Position numbers and translations under genes: made by a program
The notes under the pieces: model-generated
Databases searched by the model: none
Told to the model about the DNA's origin: nothing
Seen by the model: the letters and a program-made list of their open reading frames with translations, nothing else
Shown: positions 51,976-61,200 of the stretch, in pieces
How the letters are laid out: every line of letters begins with the position of its first letter
How positions within the stretch are numbered: the first letter of the stretch is position 1
NCBI GenBank assembly: GCA_964590515.1
Contig: CAZPZD010000003.1
Coordinates: 1-64,000, forward strand
DNA from: JADFRG01 sp964590515
GTDB taxonomy: Bacteria; Chloroflexota; Anaerolineae; Anaerolineales; E44-bin32
Direction: 5' to 3'
DNA length: 64,000 bases

Positions 51976-52884
51976 GTGACCGGACCCGCTTTCAGCATCC
52001 ATCCCGCCACTCGGATCGGTCACGTCCACCTGACTGTGGCGGACCTCGATCGGCAGATTGCCTTCTACCAACAGGTTATCGGCCTCCAGCTCCACTGGCG
52101 AGAAGGCCGCCGGGCCGGGCTTGGCGCTGGCCGCACGGACCTGCTGCGCCTGACCGAGGACCCTCTCGCCCGCCGAGCGCGCGGCACGACCGGGCTGTAC
52201 CACTTCGCGATCCTGCTTCCGAGCCGTCGCGAACTGGCCCGGGCCCTCTCCCGCCTTTTCTCGCTGCAGGTTCCGAACTACCCCACCGACCACGTCATGA
52301 CCGAGACCACCTACCTGGATGACGCCGAGGGCAACGGGATCGAGCTCTACGCCGACACGCCCGAGCGGGGCACCTGGTCATTCAGCGGGGACAGCTTTCA
52401 AGTCGTGGATGCGGAAGGGGTCGTCCGCTCCGGCAGGGAGCCGCTCGACGTCGCGCGGGTGTTGCGCGAACTCGAGCCCGGGGCCCGGCTAGACCAGCCG
52501 ATGCCGGAGGCCACCACGATCGGCCACGTGCATCTACACGTCGCGGACCTTGCCGAGGCGAACCGCTTTTATTGCGAACTGCTCGGCTTCGAGATCCAGG
52601 GGATGTCGAGGGCGATGGGGGCGAGCTTCGTCTCGGCCGGTGGATACCACCATCACCTCGGCCTGAATACCTGGGTCGGGGCCGGGGCACCGCCGCCCCC
52701 GCCCGACGCCCTCGGGCTGCGCTACTTCGAGGTTGTGCTGCCGGACCAGGCCGAGCTCGACCGCCTCGTACAACGAGTACGAGAGGCGGGCCTGGCCCCC
52801 GACGAGAACGAATCAGGAGTGCTGATCCGCGACCCATCCCGCAACGGTGTACTGCTTGGGGTTGGCTCCAACCCCGTTGGTTGA
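51976..52884 (+). CDS. Extradiol (catechol-2,3-dioxygenase CatE-like) VOC protein
   Basis: A 302-residue protein with two vicinal-oxygen-chelate modules, as in CatE-type catechol-2,3-dioxygenases of Bacilli and Chloroflexota. Metal ligands are likely His in IGHVHLTVADLD, His in GLYHFAILLPS and Glu in NGIELYADTPE. The second module repeats the pattern with IGHVHLHVADLAEANRFY and HHLGLNTW. GTG 51976 starts 14 bases after the PH/SHOCT stop. Whether it opens aromatic rings or is a glyoxalase relative is not decided by sequence. Confidence 0.82.
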   Translation: MTGPAFSIHPATRIGHVHLTVADLDRQIAFYQQVIGLQLHWREGRRAGLGAGRTDLLRLTEDPLARRARGTTGLYHFAILLPSRRELARALSRLFSLQVPNYPTDHVMTETTYLDDAEGNGIELYADTPERGTWSFSGDSFQVVDAEGVVRSGREPLDVARVLRELEPGARLDQPMPEATTIGHVHLHVADLAEANRFYCELLGFEIQGMSRAMGASFVSAGGYHHHLGLNTWVGAGAPPPPPDALGLRYFEVVLPDQAELDRLVQRVREAGLAPDENESGVLIRDPSRNGVLLGVGSNPVG

Positions 52885-52927
52885 CTCCGGCAACTTGGAT
52901 TCGGCCGGATAACCGAGCTGAGCTCGC

Positions 52928-53677
52928 TCAGGCTCCTGACGATGCCGCGGCGGCTGGGCCGGCCGGCCCTTGCGGTCCCCGTTCACCCTTGGGCCCTTCA
53001 GATCCCTGGGCTCCGGTGTCACCCTTCGCTCCAGCAGGTCCGGACGGGCCTTGTGTGCCCGCCTCACCCTTAGGCCCGGTCGGTCCTTGGGGTCCTGCTT
53101 CGCCTCGTGGGCCGGTTGGGCCAGGCGGACCCTGAGCTCCAGGATCACCTTTCGGGCCGGAGGGGCCCGCCATTCCGGTCTCTCCCTTGGCCCCTGCCAT
53201 TCCTGCCGGGCCTTGAGGGCCGGCCTCTCCTCTCGGGCCAGGAGGGCCTGGAGGACCTTGCATTCCGGCGACGCCAGTCTCACCCCTCGGTCCGGTAGGG
53301 CCTTGGGATCCTTGAAGGCCCATGTCTCCCTTCGGACCCACCGCGCCCGGGGCACCGAAATCGCCCTTGTCACCTTTTAGTCCCATCGCCCCCACGGGGC
53401 CGGGGTTTCCGGCCTTTCCTTGTGGCCCGGGCGGTCCCGGCGGGCCCGACTTGCGGGCCAGTGAGGACAACTGCTGGGTCAGCTGCTCCAGGCGGCTTTC
53501 AAGCGCCTCGAGCCGCTGATTGGCGTTCGGTTTTTTCGCCGCCGCGGCCCGCTTGGCCGGAGCGGCCGTCCGCTTTTTTGGCGCAGCTGATCCCGCCCGC
53601 TTCGCCGGCTTGGTCGCGGCACGTTTGGAAGCAGTCTTCCGCCCGCCGCCTGGTTTCTTAGTCCGTGTCTTTGCCAT
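52928..53677 (-). CDS. Collagen-like protein with histone-H1-like basic head
   Basis: A 249-residue protein in three parts. Residues 1-50 are almost only Lys, Arg, Ala, Pro, Gly, Thr and Ser (for example KRAATKPAKRAGSAAPKKR), resembling histone H1 tails or AlgP/Hc1-type DNA-binding proteins. Residues 51-77 form a coiled coil with Leu at 56, 59, 63, 66, 70 and 73, a perfect a/d heptad. Residues 78-242 are 55 uninterrupted Gly-x-y triplets, rich in GPP, GPR, GEA and GPK, then AAASSGA. No signal peptide or anchor is present, so it looks cytoplasmic. The heptad would trimerise and seed a collagen triple helix. Confidence 0.88.
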   Translation of the reverse strand: MAKTRTKKPGGGRKTASKRAATKPAKRAGSAAPKKRTAAPAKRAAAAKKPNANQRLEALESRLEQLTQQLSSLARKSGPPGPPGPQGKAGNPGPVGAMGLKGDKGDFGAPGAVGPKGDMGLQGSQGPTGPRGETGVAGMQGPPGPPGPRGEAGPQGPAGMAGAKGETGMAGPSGPKGDPGAQGPPGPTGPRGEAGPQGPTGPKGEAGTQGPSGPAGAKGDTGAQGSEGPKGERGPQGPAGPAAAASSGA

Positions 53678-53729
53678 GACTTCCTCCTATCAATTCGAGT
53701 TCAGCCTGCGCTACCATCCTAATCGGTTG

Positions 53730-55340
53730 TCAAGTGCGAGCCAAGGGTGGCGCAACGGCACGGAATGCCGTCGTGTCGCCTTCCACGTCAGTTCGAGACG
53801 CGACGAACAGGGCGAGGTCGTCCGTCCGCGGTTGTTCACCGGCAAATCGGTCCACCAGTCGAAGGATCAGGTCCTGGGTCTCGGTCGCCGATCGATCCGA
53901 ACTGGCGAGCGCGGCCTGGATCACCCGATCGATGCCGAAGAGCTGACTGCTGCCATCCCGCGCTTCGGAGATCCCGTCCGTGTAGAGGATGAGGTGGTTT
54001 CCCGGTCGAATGCTGACTACCGACGATTCCCACGGGGCCTCTTTCGAAACGCCCAATGGAGGACCCGTTCGGCCCAGGATCTTAAGCTGGCCGGTCTCTG
54101 GCCCCCGCACCAGCACCCCCGGCGGGTGTCCGGCATTGCTGTAGTCCAGGATTCCGGTGTTGAAATCGAGGATCCCGTAGAACAGCGTGACGTAATACCC
54201 GCCTTGAGTATCGGCCAAAATGCGTCCATTCACTTCTTCGAGGACTTGGTGCGGCTTGCGAGTCCGCTCGAGAGCATAGGTCCGCATCAGAGTCCGGGTC
54301 AGCGCCATGTACAGGGCGGCCCCCATGCCCTTGTCAGTGACGTCGGCGATGACCAGGCCGACCCGCGAATCCGGCAGATGGATCAGGTCGTAAAAATCCC
54401 CTGAAGTCTCGCGGGCCGGAATGAGCTTCGCCGCAAACTCCCAGCCGGCGACCTTCGGGAACTCACGGGGCAGGAAGCTAGACTGGATCTGCCCGGCCAA
54501 GGTGAGCTCGAGCTCGATCTCTCGATGTTCTCGAATGAGCTCGGCGAGACCGATCGATTCCCCGTCTACATCAGTGGCTGATTCACTGGTGGACGGCTCG
54601 GGCCAGGTTGGAGTCTTGCGCTCCTGCTGCACGGCCTCCAGCAACCGCATCAGGTACTTCGGCGACGCTTCATCCGGACGGGCCAGTCCCTCCCGTAACG
54701 CCAGCAGTACAGCCTCGGTCCGGGTCGCCAGGTGGAGCTTCGACAGAATGCTGTTGATGTGGGTTCGGACCTGGTCGAGGGACTTGGCCACCCCACTGGC
54801 AATCTGGGCGGTGTCCCGGCCCATGGTCAAGAAGCGCAGCACTGACACTTCCTCCTTGCTCAAGACCGCCGCCAATTCTCCTCCCGAGGTCCCCTCCAGG
54901 ACTTCATCTAGGAGGATCCGGGCGATTTTCGGATCCAGAGTCGGTTCTCGCCGATGGACTTGCTTGATCGCCCTCACCAGCTCCTCCGGCTCGGTGTCCT
55001 TGAGGATATAGCCCAATGCTCCGGCCTTGATTGCCGCGAACACTTCCCGATCAGAAGTCATGCTGGTGAGCACCAGGACCGCCACCGTAGGCCAGCGCAG
55101 CAGGATCCGCTTGATCGCCTCGATGCCGCTCATCTTCGGCATGTCCAGATCCATGAGCACGACCTCGGGCCTGAGGCGAGCAGTCGCCTCTACCGCCTCC
55201 AGCCCGTCTTCGGCCTCTCCGACGACCTGGATCTCGGATTCCACACCGAGCAGCGCCCGGATCCCTCGGCGTACGATCGAGTGATCGTCAACCAACAGGA
55301 GCCGGATGGGCTGGTTTACAGTTTGACCTGAACTGACCAT
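53730..55340 (-). CDS. Response regulator with REC, LuxR-type HTH and PP2C phosphatase domains
   Basis: A 536-residue regulator. Residues about 10-125 are a receiver domain (LLLVDDHSIVRRGIRALLG, phospho-Asp in VVLMDLDMPKMSG, then VLVLTSMTS and GYILKD). About 155-225 is a NarL/LuxR HTH (VLRFLTMGRDTAQIASGVA and HINSILSKLHLATRTEAV). After a linker, about 290-525 is a SpoIIE/RsbU phosphatase (ETSGDFYDLI, LVIADVTDKGMGAALYMAL, YSNAGHPPG, ILYTDGISEARD, TDDLALFVA). ATG 55340 (MVSSGQTVNQPIRLL) is preferred over 55403. No anti-sigma factor or kinase is adjacent. Confidence 0.9.
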   Translation of the reverse strand: MVSSGQTVNQPIRLLLVDDHSIVRRGIRALLGVESEIQVVGEAEDGLEAVEATARLRPEVVLMDLDMPKMSGIEAIKRILLRWPTVAVLVLTSMTSDREVFAAIKAGALGYILKDTEPEELVRAIKQVHRREPTLDPKIARILLDEVLEGTSGGELAAVLSKEEVSVLRFLTMGRDTAQIASGVAKSLDQVRTHINSILSKLHLATRTEAVLLALREGLARPDEASPKYLMRLLEAVQQERKTPTWPEPSTSESATDVDGESIGLAELIREHREIELELTLAGQIQSSFLPREFPKVAGWEFAAKLIPARETSGDFYDLIHLPDSRVGLVIADVTDKGMGAALYMALTRTLMRTYALERTRKPHQVLEEVNGRILADTQGGYYVTLFYGILDFNTGILDYSNAGHPPGVLVRGPETGQLKILGRTGPPLGVSKEAPWESSVVSIRPGNHLILYTDGISEARDGSSQLFGIDRVIQAALASSDRSATETQDLILRLVDRFAGEQPRTDDLALFVASRTDVEGDTTAFRAVAPPLART

Positions 55341-55536
55341 GCTGAATTTGCCTTCGCAGCCGGACTCCGCCCGAATCTTCTGGAGGTGAAAACCCCTTCG
55401 CATCGGCGGCGATGCTCAGGCGAAGTCTAACCGAAACTACTTGGCAAGCGGAGACTTCCGCGATCGGCCCAACCGGATCGGGCAGGGTGGCCGCGGGGCA
55501 AACTCAGGTGAGGGAGCCGGCTCTCGCCAGAGACGA

Positions 55537-56226
55537 TCATAGACTGCGGTCCTCGACTTCCCAGGCATGGTCCAACACATGCCAGGCCACCCGCCGAACG
55601 AATCGGCGCGGGGTCCAGCGGACACCGCCCCGCGGCCCGCGCTCCGGCAATCCTCCGGAAGCAGCCATTGAGAGCCCCTCGAGGATTGCCTGCCGAGTCC
55701 GTATCAGCTCCGGTTGCGGCTCGCCATCTTCTGCCAATCTGAAGCGGATGCCGAGCGAGGCCAGATAGGCCGCGTCGGACTCGAGCAGGTGCCGGACGAT
55801 CTTGTCGAGCTCCCGCCCGCCGCCCCGCGGCCCCTTGCGCAGCACTTTTCCCTTGGCCGCGGTCACCGCTGCGTCAAAAGTGCGCCAGCCGGCCTTGAGC
55901 ACCGCTTCAAACCGGCGCAGGTCGGCAGCCTCGATCGGATCCGAGTCATGCGCAGTCGGCATGTCGGGCGCGCCAAAATCGGTGGTCGCGTTGCCGGCTA
56001 GCCGCTCGCGAACCGCGAACTCGGAAACATCCTTCGGGGCACGAAACCCGAGCCGAGATTGGCGGAGCGCCAGCCCGTAGCGGGGTCCGTGGTCCATCAA
56101 AGCCTGGAGCGCAGCGGCTTCGTCCCGTCCGCTGCGGCACCAACCGGGCCACTCCAATGCCCCGGCGAAGATCCGTTTGGTGCCAACCTCCAGGTAGACG
56201 CTGATTCGGTCCGAAGTTCCGATCAT
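55537..56226 (-). CDS. DinB-like conserved hypothetical protein
   Basis: A 229-residue protein from ATG 56226 (MIGTSDRISVYLEVG); the longer frame upstream is a shadow of the glyoxalase. It has KRIFAGALEWPGWCRSGR, ERLAGNATTDFGAPD, and a C-terminal four-helix part with KIVRHLLESDAAYLASLG and FVRRVAWHVLDHAWEVEDR. The spaced His in these helices recall DinB/YfiT metal-binding proteins. Similar proteins occur in actinobacteria and Chloroflexota without known function. It starts 50 bases after the glyoxalase stop. Confidence 0.75.
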   Translation of the reverse strand: MIGTSDRISVYLEVGTKRIFAGALEWPGWCRSGRDEAAALQALMDHGPRYGLALRQSRLGFRAPKDVSEFAVRERLAGNATTDFGAPDMPTAHDSDPIEAADLRRFEAVLKAGWRTFDAAVTAAKGKVLRKGPRGGGRELDKIVRHLLESDAAYLASLGIRFRLAEDGEPQPELIRTRQAILEGLSMAASGGLPERGPRGGVRWTPRRFVRRVAWHVLDHAWEVEDRSL

Positions 56227-56234
56227 CCCGATCA

Positions 56235-56240
56235 ATAGTA
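56235..56240 (-). promoter_or_regulatory. -10-like element (TACTAT) of the DinB-like gene
   Basis: On the minus strand TACTAT ends 8 bases before ATG 56226, with no Shine-Dalgarno between. It could also be chance, as the glyoxalase gene is close upstream on the same strand. Confidence 0.35.
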
Positions 56241-56275
56241 TTTGTCGATCCCGCCAAACTGTTTCAAAGTCGCCC

Positions 56276-56707
56276 TCAGATGGCGACATCCGGGACCCAG
56301 ATGTATCCATCGGGATCGCGCAGGTAGACTTCTCGCATGCCGTGACCCTTGTCGGTCGTGGGGACCAGGACTTCGTGCCCGAGCCGCCGGGCTGCGGCCT
56401 CCGCCTGGACCGGGTCACAACCGTGCAATCGGAGTTCGACGCCGCCCCCGCGGGGAGTTTCGGGCGCCACCGTCCGACCCATCGCATGCTTGTCGTAGGC
56501 ATGATCGGCATGCAGCATCCATTCGGTCCCGAAGCCCGAGCAAACCGCGAAGTCGGGGTCGGAATACACGACGCTTGCGCCAAGCACCTCACGCTGAAAT
56601 GCGAGGGCGCGCTCGATCTGCGCGACGAGCAAGTTGATGGACAGGGATTTGAGAGTGTGGGAGTAGGCCTTCGAGGACATCCAAGGATCACCGACGCGCA
56701 GTTTCAT
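56276..56707 (-). CDS. Glyoxalase / VOC family protein
   Basis: A 143-residue single VOC module. It shows SINLLVAQIERALAFQREVLGA at the first beta-alpha unit, FGTEWMLHADHAYDKHAMG, GVELRLHGCDPVQAEAAARRLG and the C-terminal REVYLRDPDGYIWVPDV with the usual metal Glu replaced or displaced. Start ATG 56707 follows GAGGAAGA. The function (glyoxalase, bleomycin-type binding or dioxygenase) is not readable. Confidence 0.82.
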   Translation of the reverse strand: MKLRVGDPWMSSKAYSHTLKSLSINLLVAQIERALAFQREVLGASVVYSDPDFAVCSGFGTEWMLHADHAYDKHAMGRTVAPETPRGGGVELRLHGCDPVQAEAAARRLGHEVLVPTTDKGHGMREVYLRDPDGYIWVPDVAI

Positions 56708-56872
56708 TCTTCCTCTCCTTCTCGAGGCGTAGCCTGGGGTCCTGCCCACAGCGGGAATTCCCGCCCCCATTTATAACTGAACGCCGGAGCTAGTGTGCCT
56801 GGGGGCCGCCTCTCGGCCCGCAGAAAAGTCGGGACTATGTCTCTATTTCTCTCACAACTTCCCGGATTTCCC

Positions 56873-56878
56873 TATAAT
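56873..56878 (+). promoter_or_regulatory. -10 element (TATAAT) of the BtrH-like gene
   Basis: TATAAT lies 32 bases before ATG 56911, leaving a leader of about 25 bases with GGAAAGGAAA as Shine-Dalgarno. This is a conventional leader, unlike several other genes here. Confidence 0.5.
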
Positions 56879-56910
56879 CGCTGAAACTCGAACCGGAAAG
56901 GAAACCGGAT

Positions 56911-58128
56911 ATGCCGGTGCTACCCAAGTTCACCCAATTCGAAGGACGCCACTGGGAAACCGGCTCGGTCAGCAATGCCTTAGCGTACGCCGGGGCCCGG
57001 GTGCCGCAGACCAAGCAGCCCTATTCGGAGGCTCTGCTGCTCGGGATCAGCGGCGGAGCGGCATTCGGCTACTTTGTCTTCGACTACAAGGGGCACGACC
57101 CGCATGTGGCTTTGCTCTCCCGCAATACCTTTGACCCGCTGCAGACCCTGCTGGAACGGCTGGCGATCCCACATGACCTCTTCCAGACCAGCGATCCCAA
57201 GAAGGGGGAGCGCAATCTAATCGAAGTGCTGGAGAGCGGCCGTCCGGCGATCGTGTGGGCGGACGCCTTCAGTTTGCACTACAACACAGCCACTGCCGAC
57301 CAAGCCATGTGGGGGATGTTGCCGATTCTCGTTTATGGCTACGAAGGCGGGAAGGCCTTCATCGCCGACCGCTCAGCCAAACCGCTGACCGCCAGCGTGG
57401 ATGATTTGGCGCGGGCCAGGGCCCGAGTGAAGAAAGACAGGTTCCGGGTGCTGACTCTCGGCGCGCCCGACCCAAAGAAGCTGCCCTCCGCCATTCAGGC
57501 AGGTATCTGGCAGTGCTTCGAATTGTTCACCGAACCGCCGCCGAAAGGCGCTCGAGACAACTTCGGGTTCGCCGCCTATCAGAAGTGGGCCAACATGCTG
57601 ACTAACACCCGCAACCCGCAGAGTTGGGAGCGCCTGTTGGCGCCAGGCAGCCGGATGTACGCCGCCCTGGCCGGGAGCGAGCATCAGCCGGGCGCCTTCG
57701 GCTGGGCCTGCACCTTCCCCTCCAATCAGGTGGACGACAAAAGGCTCTACGCCGAATTCCTGGAGCAGGCCGCGCTGATTCTGAAGAAGCCAAGACTCAA
57801 GGCGGCTGCCGAGCGGTTCCGGGCCAGCAGCGCGGCCTGGGAGGAGCTGGGCGAGGCACTGCTGCCCGATGAAGTGCCCTTGTTCAAGGAAACCCGTCAG
57901 TTGCTGATCCGCAAACGGGATCTCTTTGTCAATAGGGGCGAGGCGGCGCCCGAGGAGCGAAAGAAAATCAGTGCCCGGCTCGCCGAGATTCGAGCGAGCA
58001 TCGACAAGAAGTTCCCACTTTCCGCCGAGGGCGTGAGCGGGCTGCGGGGTCGCCTGGCCGAGCAGGTCTTGAAAATCAGTGAGATCGAGCGGCAGGCGAT
58101 TGAATTGATGCAGGCCGCGATGGCCTAG
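56911..58128 (+). CDS. BtrH N-terminal / DUF4872-like protein with altered active site
   Basis: A 405-residue papain-like-fold protein of the BtrH_N plus DUF4872 layout. The N-terminal family block usually reads HC-E-T/S followed by L..L..Y; here it is FEGRHWETGSVSNALAYAG, with Trp at the usual Cys. SEALLLGISGGAAFGYFVF, GRPAIVWADAFSLHYN and LPILVYGYEGGKAFIADRS continue the fold, and the second domain is helical (YAEFLEQAALILKK). BtrH transfers an acyl group in butirosin synthesis; this copy may not be catalytic. No antibiotic genes are near. Confidence 0.8.
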   Translation: MPVLPKFTQFEGRHWETGSVSNALAYAGARVPQTKQPYSEALLLGISGGAAFGYFVFDYKGHDPHVALLSRNTFDPLQTLLERLAIPHDLFQTSDPKKGERNLIEVLESGRPAIVWADAFSLHYNTATADQAMWGMLPILVYGYEGGKAFIADRSAKPLTASVDDLARARARVKKDRFRVLTLGAPDPKKLPSAIQAGIWQCFELFTEPPPKGARDNFGFAAYQKWANMLTNTRNPQSWERLLAPGSRMYAALAGSEHQPGAFGWACTFPSNQVDDKRLYAEFLEQAALILKKPRLKAAAERFRASSAAWEELGEALLPDEVPLFKETRQLLIRKRDLFVNRGEAAPEERKKISARLAEIRASIDKKFPLSAEGVSGLRGRLAEQVLKISEIERQAIELMQAAMA

Positions 58129-58215
58129 ACGAGCCGTTTTCGAGGGCGGAAGATTGGGGAGTTGGGGTTACGAATCGCGCGTGCTCTGGCCGGAGCCATC
58201 GCACTGGCAGTTGGG

Positions 58216-61200
58216 CTACAGGTCAGAGGCCGGGCACTGCTGAAGATGCAAAAACCGTTGGCACTCCGCCAGCGTTAGCGAGCGCGTGACGCGCGACTCC
58301 GCCAGCTCCAATAGCTCTTCGTTATCCACGAGATACACCCGAACCACTCCATCCGTGCTGGCAACCGCGAGGAGTGGTCGGTCGTCCATCGGATTGAATG
58401 CAACCCCGGTCACCCCACCCAGGCTCCCAAACAGGGTATGCAGCTCTTGCCCGGTCGAGACGTCCCATATCTTGGCCGTATTGTCCCCACTGCCCGTGGC
58501 GAGCCATCTGCCGTCGGGGCTGAATGCCACCGATTGGATCTCCGAGCTGTGCCCGGCTAGGGTGTGCAGCTCGACCCCCGTGACGGCATCCCAGAGCTTC
58601 GCCGTGGCATCCTGACTCCCAGTCGCAACCCGCGTCCCATCTGGACTGAATGCAATATCGGGGATGGGGTTCGAATGCCCGGCGAGGGTGAGCAGAACAT
58701 TCCCTGTATTCAAGTCCCATATTCTCGCGGTCAGATCGGTGCTGGACGTCGCCAGCCGAGTTCCGTCGGGGCTGAAGGCTACGCCAAGAACCAAACCCTC
58801 GTGACCGACGAGATTGGACAACTCGCGGCCTGTCGCCGCATCCCATACTCGAGCCGTGGTGTCGAATCCACCAGTTGCTATCCGGGTTCCATCCGGGCTG
58901 TAGGCAACATCCCGCACGCCAACCGTGTGGCCTACAAGTGTGAGTAACTTTTGGCCGGAAAAGGTATCCCAGATAATGGAGCTTGCGTCGAAGCTGGATG
59001 TCGCTAACCGCCTCCCATCCGGCCTGAAGGCCAATCCAAGTACTGGTTCGGTATGTCCGGCCAGTGTCAGCCGCGCCTCACCCGTGACAGCGTCCCACAG
59101 CATCGCCGTGCCCATCGCACCCTCGGTTGCCATTTGAGTCCCGTCCGGGCTGTAAGCGACCCGCGCTCCTTGGCCCGAAAGCGTGACCACTTCCTGCCCT
59201 GGCGTGATGCTCCAGACTTTAGCTGTTTCGTCGAGACTGGTCGTCGCCAACCGCTTGCCGTCAGGGCTGAATACCACGTCCATCACCCAATTGGAATGAC
59301 CGGTAAGGGTGAGCAACTCCTGGCCGGTACGTACGTCCCACAGCTTGGCTGCACTCCCGCTCCCGGCGGCAATCTTTGTCCCATCCGGGCTGAACATCAG
59401 GGCGCCTCCGGGGTCCTCGATAGTGAGAAGCTCCTGGAGCTCGATCCGCGTGGCGTCCCATATTTGGATGCCGGCATCGGTCGTAGCCGACATTCGCGTC
59501 CCGTCTGGACTGAAGGCGACGCTATAGATCTCTATGGTGAAACCCGTCAGGTCGCGCAGCAACTCTCCGGTCGCCACGTCCCAGATCTTCAGGCTGCGGT
59601 CGTCACTGGCGGTTGCCAGCCAATCGCCGTCCGGGCTGAAAGCTAATTCCTCGATGGCTTCCGTATGATCGGTCATCACGTGGAGCTCGGCGCCGCTTGT
59701 CAGATCCCAAATGCGCGCGGTTGCGTCCTGGCTGCCGGTGGCCAGTCGTTGGCCCTCCGGGCTAAAAGCCAGTGCCGTCACGTCGGCCGAATGGCCCGAA
59801 AGCGTCCTGATCAAGTTGCCCGAATCCGCATCCCAAATTCGGATGAGGTTGCTATCCGCGGTGGCCAGCCACTCCCCGTCCGGATTGAAATCTACGCGTT
59901 GCGCAGTTCTGTAGTCGCTCGGTTCCGTGGTGCCCGGCAGGCGGAGAAGCTCCTCGCCGCTGGCTGCATCCCAAACGATTGTCGTGCCGTCTCTTCCGAT
60001 GGTGGCGAGTCGCTTTCCATCTGGACTGAAAGCCGCCGAGTAAACCCAGGCTGAGTGGCCGGTCAGCGTCAGCCTGACCTGCGAGCCAAGGATCGATCGA
60101 TGCAGCGCCTCCTCGACCTCTGGAAGCAACGACCCATCCGGGGCGCGGGTGAGTGAGGCCGCCTGCAGCGACAGCAGGATGCTGCGCTCGGGGTCGATAT
60201 CCAGGTTGTTGACTGCGGCGGCGGCCAGTTCACGGGCGAAGGAGATTCGCCGTTCACTCTCCGCGGTGATGGCACTCTGCCGCGCTCGCTCACCCTGCAG
60301 CAACGCCAGACCGGCCATCCCTAGCGCCAGGATGAACGCCCCGAACAAATAGAGGGCGCGCCGGCGCAGCTGGGCGGCCGCCTTCCGTTGTGTCTCGGCT
60401 AGAGCCTGGGCGGCCTCCAGCTCCCTCCGTCGCTGGGCCTCGCGCTCAGCCTCGCCGCGCTCGGCCTGTACCCGCGAATCATCCAGAAATGATCGCTCCA
60501 GTCCGCTAAGCTGACTGGCGTGATCCCCCGCCCAACTGAGGGCCTGCGCCAGGCGCGTGCCGCGGTACAGCTCGGCCAGCTCGCGTCCGCGACGCTCCCA
60601 GGAATCCGCCGCCAGGGTGAGGTGGCGGTGTAGGCGAAGCCCCTCTCGATCCTCCTCCAGCCACTCCCGCAATGTCGGCCATTCCCGAATCAAGGCCTCA
60701 TGGGCGACTTCGGCCACGTTGTTGTCCGTAGTGATCAGCCGGGCGTCGGCCAGGATAGTCAGCACCTCTCGGACCGCTGGCGCATCCTCGGGCCGGAGGA
60801 TCAGCTCGTCGAATGCGACCCGCCGGCGCGTCTCCGCGATGGACTCGTTCTCGCCAAGGTGGGTCAGGCGCAGGAATATGTTGCGAGCAATCGCCCGCTG
60901 CTTATCGTCCAGCTGATCGTGGAAAACGACGTCGGCTGTCTCGGCGATGGCGCCCCGCACGCCGCCGGAGGCGAGGTAGCCCGAAACGCCAAGCATGCGG
61001 CCGCGGCGGCGGTGCCAGGTCTCCAGCAGGGCGTGTGAGAGCAGCGGCATGGCCCCCGGTTCGGGCGGAGTGTCCCCCTCCGCGCCGACATCCTGAAGCA
61101 GCAACTCAACCAGGCCCGGCTCGAGCCCCCAGCCGCCTCGCTTAGCAGGCTCTTCGATGGCCCGGCGCAATTCGCCGGCGCTCATCGGGCCGATGTACTC

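Noticed and set aside
52928..53440. Short repeats rich in GGxCCx in the collagen region, resembling a satellite
   Set aside because: The period of 9 bases and multiples follows the Gly-x-y codons and keeps one open frame.
58290..60090. Regularly spaced repeats of about 126 bases that look like an array
   Set aside because: They are codons of WD40 blades in one long reading frame and differ from one another; no CRISPR-type identical repeats or unique spacers.
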